A DNA stretch of 64,000 bases, taken from assembly GCF_000970455.1 (NCBI RefSeq), contig NZ_LAJG01000014.1, forward strand, positions 124,001 to 188,000, written 5' to 3'. Under the pieces are notes generated by a model. That model did no database searches, was not told where the DNA came from, and saw only the letters and a list, made by a program, of their open reading frames with translations. How positions within the stretch are numbered: position 1 is the stretch's first letter; the number at the start of each line of letters is the position of its first letter. Positions 54,236 through 63,878 of this stretch are shown here, in pieces. The translations under genes and the position numbers were made by a program. Origin of the DNA: Devosia soli. Lineage in GTDB: Bacteria > Pseudomonadota > Alphaproteobacteria > Rhizobiales > Devosiaceae.

Positions 54236-54904
54236 ATGAAAGCTGCCGTCCTCGTGTTCCCCGGCCTCAATCGCGACCGCGACATGATCGCGGCGTTGAA
54301 CAAGATCGGAGGCACGGCGCCAGCCGTCGTCTGGCATCAGGATGCCGATATACCCGATGTCGACCTGATCGTCATTCCCGGTGGCTTTTCCTATGGCGAT
54401 TATCTGCGCTGCGGCGCGATTGCCGCGCGCTCGCCGATGATGGATAAGGTGCGCGAGCGGGCCGCTCGGGGCGTCAAGGTTCTGGGTGTCTGCAATGGCT
54501 TCCAGATCCTGATCGAAGCAGGTCTCCTGCCCGGCGCGCTCATGCGCAATACGTCGCTCAAATTCGTCTGCCGCGAGGTCAAGCTCGAGGTGACCAACAC
54601 GGACAATGCCTTCACCAGCGGGTACGCCAAGGGCCAGATTATCCGTTGTCCGGTCGCCCACCACGACGGCAATTACTTCGCAGACACCGAAACCCTGGCG
54701 CGCCTTGAAGGCGACGGTCGCGTGGCATTCCGCTATGCTGATGGGACTAACCCTAACGGCTCGATCAACGATATTGCGGGCATTCTCAACGCAGAAAAGA
54801 ACGTGCTCGGGCTGATGCCGCATCCCGAGAACCTGATCGAAAGCGCCCATGGTGGGGATGACGGTCGCGCTCTTTTCGCCACCCTTCTCAACAAGGCAGC
54901 TTGA
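54236..54904 (+). CDS. purQ: Phosphoribosylformylglycinamidine synthase subunit PurQ
   Basis: This is the glutaminase subunit (222 aa) of FGAM synthase, supplying ammonia to PurL. The nucleophile C86 lies in [11 protein letters not shown], the oxyanion segment is [14 protein letters not shown], and the catalytic H and E are in [10 protein letters not shown] near the end. It starts five bases after the preceding secreted-protein gene and is followed 34 bases later by a DJ-1-like gene. Confidence 0.97.
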   Translation: MKAAVLVFPGLNRDRDMIAALNKIGGTAPAVVWHQDADIPDVDLIVIPGGFSYGDYLRCGAIAARSPMMDKVRERAARGVKVLGVCNGFQILIEAGLLPGALMRNTSLKFVCREVKLEVTNTDNAFTSGYAKGQIIRCPVAHHDGNYFADTETLARLEGDGRVAFRYADGTNPNGSINDIAGILNAEKNVLGLMPHPENLIESAHGGDDGRALFATLLNKAA

Positions 54905-54938
54905 TTGAGCAGTTTGCGAGGCCGGCAGGAAGTGCACC

Positions 54939-55550
54939 ATGGTTGACGCCAATAATCCGCTCCAAGTGGGCATCGTCGTGTTTCCCGAGATCGAGGAACT
55001 CGACTTCGTCGGTCCCTGGGAAGTTTTTACCATGGCCGCCAAGATCGGCGCGCCGGTGAACACCTTCACCGTCGCCTGGCCCGAAAAGGCGCTACGCTGC
55101 GCCAAGGGTTTGCGAATCGAGGCGGACCACGATTTTTCCGATGCCCCGCATGCCGATCTGGTCATCGTCCCGGGCGGCGCCGGCACGCGTACGATCATCA
55201 TGGACGACGCCTTCATAGATACGCTGCGCGATTATCTCGCCGCAGCCAAGTGGCAAGCCTCGGTCTGCACCGGCGCGGCGCTCCTCGGCCAGACCGGCTT
55301 TCTCGACGGGAAACGGGCAACGACCAACCACGCCGCCATCGACTGGGTGCGGAGCATGGCGCGCAAGGCCTATTTCACCACCGAAGAGCGCTATGTCCGC
55401 CACGGCAGCGTGGTGACCAGCGGCGGCGTTTCCGCAGGCATCGACATGTCGCTCTGGTTCGTCGGCCATCTCTTTGGCCACGATACCGCCCGCGAGACGC
55501 AACGCGTCATGGAATATTACCCCGAGCCCCCCTACGGACCGACTCGATGA
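54939..55550 (+). CDS. DJ-1/PfpI family protein
   Basis: This is a 203-aa protein of the DJ-1/PfpI superfamily with the nucleophile elbow [10 protein letters not shown] (C110), the strand [12 protein letters not shown] and [15 protein letters not shown] near the end. The family includes glyoxalases, chaperones and isonitrile hydratases; this length and motif set are nearest to isonitrile-hydratase-like members. It overlaps the purL start by four bases (ATGA), so it is coupled to purine synthesis by position. Confidence 0.92.
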   Translation: MVDANNPLQVGIVVFPEIEELDFVGPWEVFTMAAKIGAPVNTFTVAWPEKALRCAKGLRIEADHDFSDAPHADLVIVPGGAGTRTIIMDDAFIDTLRDYLAAAKWQASVCTGAALLGQTGFLDGKRATTNHAAIDWVRSMARKAYFTTEERYVRHGSVVTSGGVSAGIDMSLWFVGHLFGHDTARETQRVMEYYPEPPYGPTR

Positions 55551-57772
55551 CCCTGAGAAACGACATCGCCATCACCCCGCAGCTAGTCGCCGACCATGGG
55601 CTGAAGCCGGATGAATACCAGAAGATCCTGGACCTGATCGGTCGCGAGCCGACTTATACCGAGCTCGGCATCTTCTCGGCGATGTGGAACGAGCACTGCT
55701 CTTACAAAAGCTCGAAGAAGTGGCTGCGTACGCTGCCGACCCAGGGGCCACGGGTCATCCAGGGTCCGGGCGAAAACGCCGGCGTCGTCGATATCGGCGA
55801 TGGCCAGGCAGTCGTCTTCAAGATGGAATCGCACAACCACCCTAGCTTCATCGAGCCCTATCAGGGCGCGGCGACCGGCGTTGGCGGCATCCTGCGCGAC
55901 GTCTTCACCATGGGCGCCCGCCCCGTTGCGGCGATGAACGCCTTGCGCTTCGGTGCGCCGGAGCATGAAAAGACCCGCCACCTCGTCAATGGCGTCGTTG
56001 CAGGCGTTGGCGGCTATGGCAATTCCTTCGGCGTGCCGACGGTAGGCGGCGAAGTCGAGTTCGATGCGCGGTACAACGGAAACATCCTCGTCAATGCCTT
56101 TGCGGCGGGCCTGGCTGACACTGATAAGATTTTCTATTCCAAGGCCGAAGGCGTTGGCCTGCCTGTCGTCTATCTCGGCGCCAAGACTGGCCGGGATGGC
56201 GTCGGCGGCGCCACCATGGCCTCTGCTGAATTCGGCGACGACATCGAGGAAAAGCGTCCGACGGTTCAGGTCGGCGATCCATTTACCGAAAAGCGGCTGC
56301 TCGAAGCCTGCCTGGAGCTCATGGCTACGGGTGCCGTTATCGCCATCCAGGACATGGGCGCGGCGGGTTTGACCTGTTCTGCGGTGGAAATGGGCGCCAA
56401 GGGCGATCTCGGCATCGAGCTCGATCTCGATAAGGTGCCCGTGCGCGAAGAGCGCATGAGTGCTTACGAGATGATGCTCTCCGAAAGTCAGGAGCGCATG
56501 CTCATGGTGCTGCATCCGGAAAAGGAAGCAGCCGCCCGCGCCGTCTTCGAAAAGTGGGAGCTCGATTTCGCGACGGTCGGCAAGACCACCGACGACCTGC
56601 GTTTCCGCGTGCTTTGGCAGGGCGAGGAAGTTGCCAATCTGCCGATCAAGGAACTCGGCGATGAAGCGCCGGAATACGATCGTCCCTGGATCGAGCCAAA
56701 GAGCCCTCCCGCGCTGGAAGCCGATGACGTTCCGCAGATGGACATCGCCGAAGCGCTTCTAAGACTCATCGGCGGCCATCAGTGCTCTTCGCGCCGCTGG
56801 GTTTACGAGCAATACGACACCCTGATCCAGGGGAACAGCATTCAGCGTCCCGGCGGCGATGCGGGCGTCATCCGCGTGCTGGGTCACGACAGCAAAGGCC
56901 TTGCTTTCACCTCCGACGTCAATCCGCGCTATTGCGAGGCCAATCCCTACGAGGGCGGCAAGCAGGCAGTTGCCGAATGCTGGCGTAACCTGACCGCGAC
57001 CGGTGCGGAGCCGCTTGCCGCTACCGACAACCTCAACTTCGGCAATCCCGAACGCCCCGAAATCATGGGCCAGCTCGTGAAAGCCGTCGGCGGTATTGGT
57101 GACGCCTGCCGTGCGCTCGATTTCCCGATCGTTTCGGGCAATGTGTCGCTTTACAACGAAACCAATGGTCGCGGCATTCTGCCGACGCCGACCATTGGCG
57201 GCGTCGGTCTCCTGCCCGATTGGCAGAAAAGCGTGCGGATCGGGTTCGCCGCTGCCAACCAGCCGATCCTCCTGATAGGCGGTCCGGCGGAGCGCGGCAC
57301 GCATCTGGGTCAGTCGATCTATCTGCGCGATCTCTTCGACCGGCGCGACGGCGATGCTCCGCATGTCGACCTTGCCGCGGAAAAGAAAACCGGAGACTTC
57401 GTGCGCAAACTGATCCGTTCGGGCGTGGCTACGGCTTGCCACGATCTCTCCGATGGCGGCTTGGGCGTTGCACTGGCAGAAATGGCGATTGCCGGTGGCA
57501 TCGGTGCGAACATCGTCGATATCGAAGACCACAATCCCATCCTCCAATATTTCGGCGAGGACCAGGGGCGTTATCTCGTCACACTCAATCTCGATCCGCA
57601 AGGTGACGAGATCGCTGCTCTTTGGAACGAAGCCAAGTCGCTCGGCATCGAGGCGCCGTGGATCGGCACGACCGGCGGCACCGAGCTGATTCTGGGCAAG
57701 GCCCGAGCTGTCTCGGTCGCGGAGTTGACGCACGCACACGAGAGTTGGTTCCCCAGCTATATGTCTGCCTGA
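55547..57772 (+). CDS. purL: Phosphoribosylformylglycinamidine synthase subunit PurL
   Basis: This is the synthetase subunit (741 aa) of FGAM synthase, converting FGAR to FGAM with ATP and ammonia from PurQ. This is the short form that needs PurS and PurQ. Conserved blocks include [19 protein letters not shown] near the start, the [13 protein letters not shown] metal and nucleotide region, [15 protein letters not shown] loop and the later [14 protein letters not shown]. It starts on the ATGA overlap with the DJ-1 gene and has a strong terminator after it. Confidence 0.98.
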   Translation: MTLRNDIAITPQLVADHGLKPDEYQKILDLIGREPTYTELGIFSAMWNEHCSYKSSKKWLRTLPTQGPRVIQGPGENAGVVDIGDGQAVVFKMESHNHPSFIEPYQGAATGVGGILRDVFTMGARPVAAMNALRFGAPEHEKTRHLVNGVVAGVGGYGNSFGVPTVGGEVEFDARYNGNILVNAFAAGLADTDKIFYSKAEGVGLPVVYLGAKTGRDGVGGATMASAEFGDDIEEKRPTVQVGDPFTEKRLLEACLELMATGAVIAIQDMGAAGLTCSAVEMGAKGDLGIELDLDKVPVREERMSAYEMMLSESQERMLMVLHPEKEAAARAVFEKWELDFATVGKTTDDLRFRVLWQGEEVANLPIKELGDEAPEYDRPWIEPKSPPALEADDVPQMDIAEALLRLIGGHQCSSRRWVYEQYDTLIQGNSIQRPGGDAGVIRVLGHDSKGLAFTSDVNPRYCEANPYEGGKQAVAECWRNLTATGAEPLAATDNLNFGNPERPEIMGQLVKAVGGIGDACRALDFPIVSGNVSLYNETNGRGILPTPTIGGVGLLPDWQKSVRIGFAAANQPILLIGGPAERGTHLGQSIYLRDLFDRRDGDAPHVDLAAEKKTGDFVRKLIRSGVATACHDLSDGGLGVALAEMAIAGGIGANIVDIEDHNPILQYFGEDQGRYLVTLNLDPQGDEIAALWNEAKSLGIEAPWIGTTGGTELILGKARAVSVAELTHAHESWFPSYMSA

Positions 57773-57803
57773 GATCGCGCCGCGTCAGCTTTGCCTTATG
57801 ATC

Positions 57804-57841
57804 GCCACCCTTTGGTACGCCAAAGGGTGGCTTAGTTTTTT
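57804..57841 (+). terminator. Rho-independent terminator after purL
   Basis: A perfect 12-bp stem (GCCACCCTTTGG with CCAAAGGGTGGC) around a TACG tetraloop is followed by TTAG and six T residues. It is among the strongest hairpins in the window. The next gene's ribosome-binding site AGGAG starts right after its T-tract. Confidence 0.92.
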
Positions 57842-57852
57842 AGGAGCGTCCG

Positions 57853-58446
57853 ATGCGATCGAACCGGCTGTTGATGGTCATTGTGGGTCTGGGGGCGGCA
57901 GCCATGCCAGTTGCCGCAACCGCCCAGAGCGTCAACGTCACGCGGTCGATCTTTCCGGATCAGCCTTATACCTTGATCTACCCCGAGGCGATGGTCGCGA
58001 CAGGCGGAGCCGGCGAACCGCTAACCATCAATCATCCGAATGCGCCGCTGCAGTGCGACCTGTCCGTTGTTCCAGTGGAAGACGGACAATGGACCGCCGA
58101 AAGCGCCCTTTCGAGCCTCGACACCGACGCCATCACTGCGGCCTGGGCTGAGACTTTTCCCGGCTTCGTGCTTGGCCCTTCAGGCACAACGCAATATCAG
58201 GACGCCACCGCGCTGATCTATGAAGGCACCAGCAAGAGTTCGGCGATGGGCGTTCCGATCACGCTCGTGCATACCGAAACCGTTGCGTCGAACCTCGGCT
58301 ATTCGCTCGACTGCATCTATTCGACCGCAGTCTCGGAGCAGGTCCGGCCGGCAGTCGATTTCATCATCGCCAATTTTGCGACTCGGTCGGATGCCGATTG
58401 CTGCGTCGGTGCAACGCCAGCCACCGAAGACACGACCGCTCAATAG
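57853..58446 (+). CDS. Secreted protein of unknown function (197 aa)
   Basis: This is a 197-aa exported protein with a signal peptide at about 1-26 (cleavage near ATAQ/SV). The mature part has four cysteines (LQCDLSV, LDCIYS, and ADCC near the C-terminus). No family recognised. The ribosome-binding site AGGAG overlaps the end of the purL terminator, so expression depends on a promoter between or on read-through. Confidence 0.78.
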   Translation: MRSNRLLMVIVGLGAAAMPVAATAQSVNVTRSIFPDQPYTLIYPEAMVATGGAGEPLTINHPNAPLQCDLSVVPVEDGQWTAESALSSLDTDAITAAWAETFPGFVLGPSGTTQYQDATALIYEGTSKSSAMGVPITLVHTETVASNLGYSLDCIYSTAVSEQVRPAVDFIIANFATRSDADCCVGATPATEDTTAQ

Positions 58447-58534
58447 CGCTACCTCGATATTGATGCCTGCCGGTCCACATGCCATATCAAAGGCATGTGC
58501 CGGTGACGGCAGTGTTGAGCTTGGGAGATTACAA

Positions 58535-58768
58535 ATGCCGATGGACGCCCACGAGATCGAGCGCCGTATCAAGGCAGCCCTGCCCGATGCCGAAATCGAA
58601 ATCCGCGACCTTGCCGGCGACGGCGATCATTATGCCGCGACAGTGATTTCCGAAAGCTTCCGTGGCAAGAGCCGCGTCCAGCAGCATCAGCTCGTCTACG
58701 CCGCCCTGCAGGGCGATATGGGCGGCGCCCTTCACGCGCTGGCTCTCCAAACCAGCGTGCCCGAATAG
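58535..58768 (+). CDS. BolA family protein
   Basis: This is a 77-aa small protein with the BolA fold: an N-terminal helix (AHEIERRIKAALPDAEIEI), then GDGDHYAATVISESF and GKSRVQQHQLVYAAL with the HALALQT ending. The conserved RVxxHxxVY motif reads RVQQHQLVY. BolA proteins pair with monothiol glutaredoxins through a shared Fe-S cluster; grxD is downstream at 60776. Confidence 0.94.
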   Translation: MPMDAHEIERRIKAALPDAEIEIRDLAGDGDHYAATVISESFRGKSRVQQHQLVYAALQGDMGGALHALALQTSVPE

Positions 58769-58771
58769 CCA

Positions 58772-59086
58772 ATGCCCGGCCTACGCGAATCTCTCGACCT
58801 GATCAGGATGGTCCGGCCAGATGCCGGTACCGCTGCCATTGAACACGAGATCGCCGCAGAGCGCGCCAATTCCATCGGCGCCGCCGAAGAGCGCGTCATC
58901 AAGACGCTGGCCCTTTTGCGCGACAACCCAGCCGATCGTGACGCTGCTCTTGGCAACGCGCAGCAGGCGGTGTGGGCCTATTTCGTGCAGCGCGAGCTTA
59001 TCGGCTTTCGGCGACACGCGGAGGTCATCCAGGACTTGAAGATACCCGGCGAAGTGCTTGCCGGCCTTGGTGCGGTTCGCAAGTGA
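58772..59086 (+). CDS. DUF6665-like helical protein (104 aa)
   Basis: This is a 104-aa, mostly helical protein rich in charged residues. The pattern AAIEHEIAAERANSIG, then AVWAYFVQRELIGFRRHAEVI and a C-terminal KIPGEVLAGLG recalls the small alphaproteobacterial DUF6665 family. I give that name with moderate confidence. No function is known. It starts three bases after the bolA stop and overlaps the HIT gene by four bases (GTGA). Confidence 0.8.
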   Translation: MPGLRESLDLIRMVRPDAGTAAIEHEIAAERANSIGAAEERVIKTLALLRDNPADRDAALGNAQQAVWAYFVQRELIGFRRHAEVIQDLKIPGEVLAGLGAVRK

Positions 59087-59478
59087 GCGGAAGTGAGCCA
59101 GGCTGCCGCTTCTGCTTGGCGAATGAGCTGCTGTCGGATAGACCGATCCTGGAAACCGAGCATTTCTATATGCTCGCCAGCATCGATCCGGTGGTGCCTG
59201 TCGCCGGAATGGTCATTCCCAAGCGCCACAGCGTCGACCCGTTTGAAATGAACGGCGAAGAGTGGGCCGATTTCGCAAATGCGCTTGCGGCTGCCAAGGC
59301 CCATTTCGAGGACCATAAGCCGGCAGGCTTTACGCTGGGCTGGAATGTCGGTGCGGTGGGTGGGCAGCATGTATTCCACACCCATCTCCACATCATTCCG
59401 CGCTTCGAAGGCGAGCCCAATCAAGGGGTCGGCATTCGTCGCATTTTCCGTCCTGCCGATTGGAGACCTGCGAATTGA
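59083..59478 (+). CDS. HIT family hydrolase
   Basis: This 131-aa protein has the histidine triad HTHLH at 99-103 plus H96 in QHVFHTHLHIIPR. HIT proteins hydrolyse or transfer nucleotides from adenosine phosphoramidates or dinucleotides. The start is the GTG that overlaps the preceding stop; no other start fits as well. The stop overlaps the next gene start (TTGA). Confidence 0.93.
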   Translation: MSGSEPGCRFCLANELLSDRPILETEHFYMLASIDPVVPVAGMVIPKRHSVDPFEMNGEEWADFANALAAAKAHFEDHKPAGFTLGWNVGAVGGQHVFHTHLHIIPRFEGEPNQGVGIRRIFRPADWRPAN

Positions 59479-60128
59479 CCCGGGCAGTGATCTTCGACGT
59501 CGATGGTGTCCTTATCGAGGGATATCACTCCAACCCGGCTCGCGTCCGCGCCTGGGACAAAGACATGCTGACCGAGATCGGCGTCGATCCAGACCGGCTG
59601 CGCGAAGAATTCACTTTCGATGTCTTCGTCAAGAAAGTCATCGTCGGCCAGATGAGCTTCATCGAGGCCCTTGATCGCTATCTCCCAAGTGTCGGCTACA
59701 AACATGGCGGCATGGTCTTTGCGCATTATTGGCTCAAAAAGGACTCGACGCTCAATGCCCCGGTGGTCGAGATCGCACGCAAGCTCAAGGCGCGTGGCGA
59801 TTGCATGCTCTATATTGCCACCAACCAGGAGCACCTGCGCGCCATGTGGCTGTGGGGCAAACTGGGGCTCGGCGAAATTTTCGATGACATGTTCTATTCG
59901 GCGCGTCTTGGCGTACGCAAACCGGAGAACCGGTTCTTCGAACACGTCAATCTGGCTATCGGCTCGCAGGCCGAGCCGCCCCTGTTCTTCGACGATACGC
60001 CAAAGGTCGTAGCCGCTGCCCGCGTGCATGGCTGGGAAGCGATCGAGTTCGATACGGTCGCCGATTGCGCCAACCACCCCTGGATTGCCGATCGGATCGG
60101 CACCATCAATTTGAAAGACGCCCCATGA
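59475..60128 (+). CDS. HAD-like hydrolase
   Basis: This is a 217-aa haloacid-dehalogenase-type phosphatase. The catalytic FDVDGVL lies at about 7-13, a second motif threonine is in IATNQEHL, the lysine is in RKPENRFF, and the acidic motif is LFFDDTPKVV. The substrate is unknown. The start is a TTG that overlaps the HIT stop with GGAG nine bases upstream; an earlier TTG at 59460 is possible. Coupling to a HIT gene suggests shared nucleotide or phosphate handling, which is an inference. Confidence 0.88.
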   Translation: MTRAVIFDVDGVLIEGYHSNPARVRAWDKDMLTEIGVDPDRLREEFTFDVFVKKVIVGQMSFIEALDRYLPSVGYKHGGMVFAHYWLKKDSTLNAPVVEIARKLKARGDCMLYIATNQEHLRAMWLWGKLGLGEIFDDMFYSARLGVRKPENRFFEHVNLAIGSQAEPPLFFDDTPKVVAAARVHGWEAIEFDTVADCANHPWIADRIGTINLKDAP

Positions 60129-60667
60129 TCCGCTTCGCTGCCTTGGCTGCGCTCGCCCTCGCCGGCTGCTCTGCACCAGCTTTCGCCGAGGACGCCCAAT
60201 GCTTCCAGAACGAAACCGCGCTCGTCATTGCGCAAACGCGCACCGACGAGGCCGGCACCGATATCCTCGTTCGGGCGCCGGCCAAGGGAAAGATCAAGTG
60301 TGAATACGAAGAGCGTGAAGGCGACTGGATCATCGGATCGCCCGGCGATCCGCTTTGGTATGAAGCGCTTGCCGGCAAGTTCCTCGTGTTGACGCGCTCG
60401 ACCGGCCCGGACGGCGATATTGTCATCTACGACCTGGCAATCCGGGAAAAGCTTGTAGACGAACCCGCGGACGACGAAATCGTGGTTACCGAAGATGCCG
60501 TGACCTACTGGCAGCGGATCGCATCTGGCACGGCTGACAATTGCGACAGATTTGCCGAGTATAGCGAAATGGGGCTTGGCGCCGTTGTCGCCGAGGAGCG
60601 CGTGCTCGACTTAGCTTCAGGTACCATCAAGCAGACTGGCCAATCCCGCTGCAGCTCGACGCAATAA
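60125..60667 (+). CDS. Putative lipoprotein or secreted protein of unknown function (180 aa)
   Basis: This 180-aa exported protein has a signal with LALAGCSAP, which fits a lipobox (cysteine at residue 15), though an ordinary cleavage after AFA is also possible. The mature part is acidic and has four cysteines. No known domain. It overlaps the HAD gene by four bases (ATGA), so it belongs to the same translational unit. A 108-base gap separates it from grxD. Confidence 0.78.
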   Translation: MIRFAALAALALAGCSAPAFAEDAQCFQNETALVIAQTRTDEAGTDILVRAPAKGKIKCEYEEREGDWIIGSPGDPLWYEALAGKFLVLTRSTGPDGDIVIYDLAIREKLVDEPADDEIVVTEDAVTYWQRIASGTADNCDRFAEYSEMGLGAVVAEERVLDLASGTIKQTGQSRCSSTQ

Positions 60668-60775
60668 CAAACATCGCCAACTGCCGATGCTGATCTCGAC
60701 AGAGCCATAGTCCTGTCCTATCTAGTGCAGGAATGCACCCGGCCCTTGACCCCGGTTTCCTGAAAGGCTTCTCAC

Positions 60776-61111
60776 ATGACCGACATCAACGCCTTTATCG
60801 ACGAGAAGGTGAAGAACAACGACGTGTTCCTCTTCATGAAGGGCACGCCCGATTTTCCGCAGTGCGGCTTCTCTGGCCAGGTTGTCCAGATCCTGAGCTA
60901 TCTCGGCGTCGACTACGACAGCGCCAATGTCCTTGAAAGCCCCGAGCTTCGCGATGGCATCAAGGCCTATTCGAACTGGCCGACCATCCCGCAGCTCTAT
61001 GTGAAGGGCGAGTTCATCGGTGGCGCCGATATCACGCGCGAAATGTTCCAGTCTGGCGAATTGCAGCAGCACCTGCAGAAGGCCGGCATCGAGGTCAAGC
61101 AGAGCGCCTGA
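60776..61111 (+). CDS. grxD: Monothiol glutaredoxin
   Basis: This is a 111-aa monothiol glutaredoxin with the active site CGFS at 30-33 and the family's [19 protein letters not shown] loop for glutathione and Fe-S binding. It binds a [2Fe-2S] cluster with glutathione and pairs with BolA. The gene has its own terminator at 61125. bolA lies 2 kb upstream, separated by four genes. Confidence 0.97.
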   Translation: MTDINAFIDEKVKNNDVFLFMKGTPDFPQCGFSGQVVQILSYLGVDYDSANVLESPELRDGIKAYSNWPTIPQLYVKGEFIGGADITREMFQSGELQQHLQKAGIEVKQSA

Positions 61112-61124
61112 TCGCACAGTATTC

Positions 61125-61156
61125 AAAAGCCCGGTTAGTGACCGGGCTTTTCTTTT
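61125..61156 (+). terminator. Rho-independent terminator after grxD
   Basis: AAAAGCCCGGT (61125-61135) pairs with ACCGGGCTTTT (61141-61151) around TAGTG; TTTTCTTTT follows. Confidence 0.92.
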
Positions 61157-61249
61157 GCATCACTCGAATTGATCGGACCCATTCCGCAAAGTCGCTTTGC
61201 GGAAATCGAGTGCGGGCGTAGACAAGTCATCCTCTTTAGGATGCTTGCC

Positions 61250-62467
61250 ATGACTTCCACAGCGCTTCGCCCGGCTGTTCCGCTGCTTGTTCTCATCATC
61301 GTCGGTTGTATCGTAGCGGCCATCGGCAACGGCGTGCGCACCAGTTTTGGGCTCTTTACGCTGCCGATGACCGGCGACTTGGGGCTGACGCGCGAAAGCT
61401 GGGGCATGGCCATGGCGATCCAGAACCTCGCCTGGGGGATCGCCCAACCCTTTGCCGGTGCCTATGCCGACCGAGTCGGCACCGGACGCACCGTTGCCAT
61501 GGGTGCCGCGATCTACGCCTTTGGCGTCCTCGGGATGGCAATTTCGCCGGATGCTGGCTGGTTGACTCTCTCTGCAGGCATCGTCACCGGCGTCGGCATT
61601 GCAGTTTCGTCTTTCTCGGTTGTCATGGCAGCCTTTGGCCGCTCGGTGCCGGTCGAAAAGCGCTCACTGATCTTCGGTGTCGCCACTGCTGCGTCATCCT
61701 TCGGCCAGTTCGCCTTCGCGCCCATCAGCCAGGGCTTCATCAATGCATTTGGCTGGCAATCAGCGCTTGTTTATCTTGGGATGGCCCTGCTGCTGATCAT
61801 TCCACTGAGCTACGCGCTCCGCGGCCGCACCGAAAACCCAGTGGGCCAAGCCGACCTGCGCTTCATGCAGGCCCTCTCCAAGGCCTGGGGACATGGCTCG
61901 TACCGCCTACTCGTGATCGGCTTTTTCGTCTGTGGCTTTCACCTCGCCTTCATCAACGTCCACATGCCCGCTTACCTGGTGCAATGCGGCCTCACGCCGG
62001 AAGTCGGAAGCTGGACCATCGCTGTCATCGGCCTATTCAACATTGTCGGCTCGCTGATGGCCGGCTATCTTGGTGGTAAGCTGCCCAAGCAACTCCTGCT
62101 GGCGACCATCTATTTCCTGCGTTCACTCGCCATTGCCCTCTTCCTGCTGATTCCAGTCAGCGAGATCACCGCCTACGCCTTCGCCGCCGCTATGGGCCTC
62201 CTCTGGCTCTCGACCGTGCCGCTCACGGCCGGGCTTGTGTCGCTGTTCTTCGGCGCTCGCTATATGGGCATGCTCTACGGCGTCGCGTTTTTCAGCCACC
62301 AGCTCGGCTCGTTCGTCGGCGTTTGGCTCGGCGGCTTCGCTTACGACCAGACGGGCTCTTATGCGCTCGTCTGGTATCTGGGCATCGTTCTGGGGCTTGC
62401 TTCCGCCGCGCTGCACATCCCGATCAATGAGCGCAGCGCCAGCAATTTTAGCCTCAAGCCGGCCTGA
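61250..62467 (+). CDS. MFS transporter
   Basis: This is a 405-aa inner-membrane transporter with about 12 helices. The loop after helix 2 reads AGAYADRVGTGRT, a looser MFS motif A, and SFSVVMAAFGRSVPVEKR follows helix 4. The group resembles organic-acid or cyanate-type importers and exporters, but the substrate cannot be told. ATG at 61250 has AGGA eight bases upstream; ATG at 61241 is an alternative. Confidence 0.85.
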   Translation: MTSTALRPAVPLLVLIIVGCIVAAIGNGVRTSFGLFTLPMTGDLGLTRESWGMAMAIQNLAWGIAQPFAGAYADRVGTGRTVAMGAAIYAFGVLGMAISPDAGWLTLSAGIVTGVGIAVSSFSVVMAAFGRSVPVEKRSLIFGVATAASSFGQFAFAPISQGFINAFGWQSALVYLGMALLLIIPLSYALRGRTENPVGQADLRFMQALSKAWGHGSYRLLVIGFFVCGFHLAFINVHMPAYLVQCGLTPEVGSWTIAVIGLFNIVGSLMAGYLGGKLPKQLLLATIYFLRSLAIALFLLIPVSEITAYAFAAAMGLLWLSTVPLTAGLVSLFFGARYMGMLYGVAFFSHQLGSFVGVWLGGFAYDQTGSYALVWYLGIVLGLASAALHIPINERSASNFSLKPA

Positions 62468-62582
62468 AACCTTCGACTATCGTTTTTTACCGATAAAGGC
62501 TTGCCATCGCGGCCGGACGGGTTCATGGTCCGGCCCATATTTGCGCCCTTCGTCTGGCGCCCTTCCTGTCTGAGCAATAATT

Positions 62583-63839
62583 ATGTCCGATCACTTTACA
62601 CGGGTGCTTTCGCGCCCTGAATTCATTGCCCTTATTGCTGCGCTGATGGCTTTGAATGCGCTTGCCATCGACGTTATGTTGCCGGCCCTGCCCTATATGG
62701 GCCACGCCTTGGGTGTCGCCAGCGAGAACGAACGGCAGTACGTCGTCTCGTCCTATATGCTGGGCATGGGTATCGCCGTGCTCGCGTTCGGACCGCTATC
62801 GGACCGTTTTGGCCGCCGGGGTCCCCTCCTCGTCGGCATCGGCATCTACATCATCGCCGCCATCGCGGCAGTCTTTGCGCCGAGCTTTGCCGTTCTTCTG
62901 GTTCTGCGCTTCATTCAGGGCATGGGCGCGGCCAGCGTGCGCGTTATCGCCATGTCCGTGGTGCGCGATCGCTATTCGGGCCGCGAGATGGCGGAAGTGA
63001 TGTCGCTGACCTTCATGGTGTTCATGGCCATTCCGATCATCGCTCCGGGCGTTGGACAAGTCCTGCTGTTGACCGGTCCGTGGCAGACCATTTTCATCTT
63101 CATGGGTGGCCTTGCCGCCATCTTCTGGTTCTGGACCTTCCGTCGCCTGCCCGAATCCCTTCCAATGGACGCGCGTCGCCCGCTGACGCTGTCCGGCATC
63201 GCGCAGAGCTTCAAGATCGTCTTCACCAACCGCGCAGCCATTTCCTATGGCCTGGCCGGCACCTTCCTCTTTGGTGCGCTTTTCGGCTTCATCAGCTCGA
63301 GTCAGCAGATCTATGTCGATATCTATGGCCTTGGTGTCTATTTCCCCGTCGCCTTCGCGGCAATGGCTGGCCTTATGGCAGTGTCGTCCTTTACCAATTC
63401 GCGGATCGTGCGCCGCTTCGGCATGCGGCGCCTGTCCCATGGCGCGATGCTGACCTTCACTATTTTCAGTGGCATCTGGCTGGCCTTTGCCATGAGCGGC
63501 TTCCTGCCGCTTTGGCTCTTCTTCTCGTTGCTCGCCATCATCATGTTTAGCTTTGGCTGGGCATCGTCGAACATGAATTCGCTCTCAATGGAGCCATTGG
63601 GCAATGTCGCCGGCACGGCATCGTCCGTCTTCGGTTTCATTCAGACCGTCGGCGGCGCGCTGATCGGGGGCTATACCGGCCAGCACTTCGACGGCACAAC
63701 CGTCCCGGCGGCGACCGGATATTTTCTCATGGGCATCCTTGCCTTGATCTGCGTCCTGATCGCAGAAAAAGGCCGCCTCTTCGGTGTCGGCGAACAATAT
63801 TCCCATGCCGGCGCCGAGCCGGTCATGGAAGCACACTGA
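62583..63839 (+). CDS. Bcr/CflA family drug-efflux MFS transporter
   Basis: This is a 418-aa transporter with 12 helices. The motif GPLSDRFGRRGPLLVG after helix 2, IDVMLPALPYMG in the first helix and MGAASVRVIAMSVVRDRYSG match the Bcr/CflA subfamily, which exports drugs and metabolites such as bicyclomycin and chloramphenicol. It is not adjacent to a regulator in the window. A terminator follows. Confidence 0.92.
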   Translation: MSDHFTRVLSRPEFIALIAALMALNALAIDVMLPALPYMGHALGVASENERQYVVSSYMLGMGIAVLAFGPLSDRFGRRGPLLVGIGIYIIAAIAAVFAPSFAVLLVLRFIQGMGAASVRVIAMSVVRDRYSGREMAEVMSLTFMVFMAIPIIAPGVGQVLLLTGPWQTIFIFMGGLAAIFWFWTFRRLPESLPMDARRPLTLSGIAQSFKIVFTNRAAISYGLAGTFLFGALFGFISSSQQIYVDIYGLGVYFPVAFAAMAGLMAVSSFTNSRIVRRFGMRRLSHGAMLTFTIFSGIWLAFAMSGFLPLWLFFSLLAIIMFSFGWASSNMNSLSMEPLGNVAGTASSVFGFIQTVGGALIGGYTGQHFDGTTVPAATGYFLMGILALICVLIAEKGRLFGVGEQYSHAGAEPVMEAH

Positions 63840-63842
63840 TTG

Positions 63843-63872
63843 AAAAGGCCACCCCGCGGGGGTGGCCTTTTT
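63843..63872. terminator. Bidirectional terminator
   Basis: AAAAGGCCACCCC (63843-63855) pairs with GGGGTGGCCTTTT (63859-63871) around GCG, with T residues following on the plus strand and T residues also on the minus strand side. It lies between convergent genes. Confidence 0.9.
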
Positions 63873-63878
63873 GTTCGC

